Assembly (NCBI GenBank): GCA_041890515.1 | Contig: JASDWX010000135.1 | Coordinates: 1-8,488, forward strand | Reading direction: 5' to 3' | Length of the DNA stretch: 8,488 nucleotides | DNA from: Colwellia_A sp041890515 | GTDB taxonomy: Bacteria; Pseudomonadota; Gammaproteobacteria; Enterobacterales; Alteromonadaceae | Part shown: piece by piece, positions 7,100 to 8,488 of the stretch | Position numbering within the stretch: the first letter of the stretch is position 1 | Layout of the letters: each line of letters begins with the position of its first letter | Made by a program: the position numbers and the translations under genes | Notes under the pieces: generated by a model | Database searches by the model: none | Told to the model about the DNA's origin: nothing | The model's input: only the letters and a program-made list of their open reading frames with translations

Positions 7100-7115
7100 A
7101 ATCTTGTTAGAGAAG

Positions 7116-8024
7116 TTATGCTGATGCGACTTGTTGTTTATCAATATTATTTATACAAAGTTTTAATGCATTCAAAAGCTTTTCTTTATCATGGTATAAG
7201 CTACCAGAGGCATTAGAAAGGTCGTAGTGAATAACGGGTAATATTTTAGATGTAACACTTTCATCGTGACAAATAACACTGTCAATGGGTAAACAACCAA
7301 TATTCTCTTTTATCCAAATAAGTTTTTCGTCTAAAGAAAGCGCAGCAGCTGGACTTTCTTCAGCGCCAAGGTTCTCAATAAATACACAATGAGCAGAACT
7401 CGCTTGAATTGCTTTTGTAATGTCTCTGACTAAAAGAGGAGGAATAACGCTAGTAAGAAAGCTTCCAGGGCCTAAAATAATTAAATCAGCAGACGATATT
7501 GCTTCAATACATAAAGGCAATGTTTTTACTAAAGGAGCTAATAAGAGTTTTTCTGGCATTATTGGCATTTTATCAACAGACAGCTCACCGACTTTACAGC
7601 GTCCTTTCGGATAAAAGGCCATTAAGTCGGTAGGTGTCTCAGACATTGGATATAAAGGGGTTCTAACGCCCAATAAGCGTCTAACAAGCTTTATTGAATC
7701 AAGTGGTCGAGATTGCAATTGAACAAGCGCATATAAGATAAGGTTACCTAAGTTATGGCCACCAAGTTCATCTTGGCCATCAAATCTAAAATTAAATAAC
7801 TGACTGCCGACAGAGTTTTTATCAACCAGTAGTGTTAAACAATTACGGAGATCACCCCAAGCAATAGAGCTGCTCCGTTTACGTAATCGTCCAGTAGAGC
7901 CACCATTATCAGTAGTAGTCACGATACCTGTTAATTTTTTTTGTAGAAAAGAAAGAGTAGATAACACTCGGCCTAAACCGTGTCCCCCACCAATAGCTAC
8001 AACATTTAGCTTTTCTAGCTGCAT
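7116..8024 (-). CDS. YbhK/YvcK family protein (CofD-like, putative gluconeogenesis factor)
   Basis: 302 residues, the same length as E. coli YbhK and collinear with it. The family shares a Rossmann-like fold with CofD (2-phospho-L-lactate transferase). YvcK of Bacillus binds UDP-sugars and is needed for growth on gluconeogenic carbon and for cell shape, but the biochemical role in Proteobacteria is not settled. Visible motifs are the N-terminal glycine loop AIGGGHGLGRVLS (10-22), TTTDNGGSTGRLR (36-48), WGDLRNCL (56-63), GGHNLGNL (88-95) and LIILGPGSF (181-189). No membrane segment or signal peptide is seen. The start at ATG 8024 puts the first strand (LNVVAIGGG) at residue 6 and has TAAGAA upstream. 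The gene appears to be a single unit: convergent with dcd across the shared terminator, and divergent from the tRNA. Confidence 0.93.
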   Translation of the reverse strand: MQLEKLNVVAIGGGHGLGRVLSTLSFLQKKLTGIVTTTDNGGSTGRLRKRSSSIAWGDLRNCLTLLVDKNSVGSQLFNFRFDGQDELGGHNLGNLILYALVQLQSRPLDSIKLVRRLLGVRTPLYPMSETPTDLMAFYPKGRCKVGELSVDKMPIMPEKLLLAPLVKTLPLCIEAISSADLIILGPGSFLTSVIPPLLVRDITKAIQASSAHCVFIENLGAEESPAAALSLDEKLIWIKENIGCLPIDSVICHDESVTSKILPVIHYDLSNASGSLYHDKEKLLNALKLCINNIDKQQVASA

Positions 8025-8322
8025 TAAAAATTCTTATAAATAGATTATTAGTACAACTTTACTCGCAATTTTGTCATAAATAAACCATAAACCTTGATTT
8101 CATTAAGCTTGTATAATTTTTTTTTGATGAACAGTAATAGAAATAGAGTTATTTTAATAAATAACCTTTTTGTATTAGTCACATTGGTCGATGTATAAAA
8201 AAGGTTTAATGAAAAGAGGAGATTGATAAAACACTGATTAAACAAAATTTAGTCAACTTGGCGCTTAAGTAAACACTTAAATAAAAACTTTGAAAAAAAT
8301 CACTTCTTATCTAAAATAAGGG
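8025..8322. other. AT-rich intergenic region upstream of the ybhK-like gene and the tRNA
   Basis: No gene is supported here. The minus-strand open frame at 8048-8245 is low-complexity sequence with no ribosome site and no recognisable motif. An imperfect stem-loop spans 8163-8206 (9-bp outer arms AACCTTTTT/AAAAAGGTT, then short inner pairs TAT/ATA and ACAT/ATGT) but lacks a clean U-tail on either strand. A small inverted repeat TTAAGT-aaac-ACTTAA lies at 8265-8280. The ybhK-like promoter should lie near 8030-8100 on the minus strand; ATGACA at 8086-8091 is a possible -35, without a convincing -10. The A/T-rich stretch at about 8281-8322 could serve as an UP element for the tRNA promoter. Confidence 0.5.
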
Positions 8323-8351
8323 TTGACAGTTTTAGGTCGGGTGCTTAGAAT
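8323..8351 (+). promoter_or_regulatory. Sigma-70 promoter for tRNA-Ala, with a stringent-type discriminator
   Basis: A perfect -35 TTGACA (8323-8328), an exact 17-base spacer and the -10 TAGAAT (8346-8351, 5 of 6). The following GCGCCTCGC is a G/C-rich discriminator, typical of stable-RNA promoters repressed by ppGpp/DksA. A-rich sequence upstream resembles an UP element. The predicted start is about 8358, giving a 5' leader of roughly 75 bases that RNases would trim. Confidence 0.88.
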
Positions 8352-8433
8352 GCGCCTCGCTTTCAACGAGTGATTAATCATTTGTTTGGCAATGAATTTA
8401 TAGCATATTAGGCCATGTTATTAATTTGTAAGC

Positions 8434-8488
8434 GGGGCTATAGCTCAGCTGGGAGAGCGCTTCGCTGGCAGCGAAGAGGTCTGCGGTT
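8434..8488 (+). tRNA. tRNA-Ala (anticodon GGC), 5' part
   Basis: The first 55 bases of a tRNA, cut by the right edge. Acceptor 5' strand GGGGCTA (8434-8440), D-stem GCTC/GAGC (8443-8446, 8455-8458), anticodon stem CTTCG/CGAAG (8460-8464, 8472-8476), loop CTGGCAG with anticodon GGC at 8467-8469, variable loop AGGTC, and the 5' strand of the T-stem TGCGG followed by TT. It reads GCC and GCU alanine codons. The acceptor 3' strand and any following tRNA genes lie outside the window. Confidence 0.96.

Noticed and set aside
8048..8245. Minus-strand open frame of 65 codons upstream of the ybhK-like gene
   Set aside because: AT-rich, low-complexity translation without motif, ribosome site or recognisable homologue; most likely chance in intergenic DNA.

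Overview
The window looks like chromosomal DNA from an AT-rich marine gammaproteobacterium of the Colwellia/Thalassotalea type (Alteromonadales). The proteins closely resemble their E. coli counterparts (TrmO, RcsF, MetG, Mrp/ApbC, Dcd, YbhK/YvcK-like). Two gene arrangements also match E. coli as I know it: rcsF followed by trmO, and metG divergent from mrp. The genus is an inference from protein style and base composition; no marker gene settles it.

Layout, left to right. Positions 1-2844 are a leftward block of three closely spaced genes: a 708-residue membrane protein fusing a glutamate/dicarboxylate-type symporter domain to a periplasmic solute-binding domain, then the lipoprotein gene rcsF, then trmO, which runs off the left edge. 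A 10-N assembly gap lies in rcsF; closing it restores a sensible C-terminus that stops 2 bases before trmO. Next comes metG (leftward), ending in a hairpin terminator at 3011-3034. From about 5180 the direction flips: mrp/apbC and dcd run rightward. dcd carries a one-base deletion near its 5' end. A 7-bp tandem repeat starts inside the last codons of dcd and leads into a strong terminator shared with the convergent ybhK/yvcK-family gene (7116-8024, leftward). The last 460 bases hold an AT-rich intergenic region, a near-consensus stable-RNA promoter, and the first 55 bases of a tRNA-Ala(GGC).

Most of the window is housekeeping: tRNA charging and modification, Fe-S cluster delivery, and pyrimidine deoxynucleotide supply. 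The one unusual gene is the symporter/binding-protein fusion. Its symporter half has lost most residues that bind Na+ and the acidic side chain in GltPh, and its binding half lacks the usual alpha-amino-acid contacts. I found no CRISPR array, insertion sequence, phage gene or defence system, and I do not think the window contains a wholly new multi-gene system.
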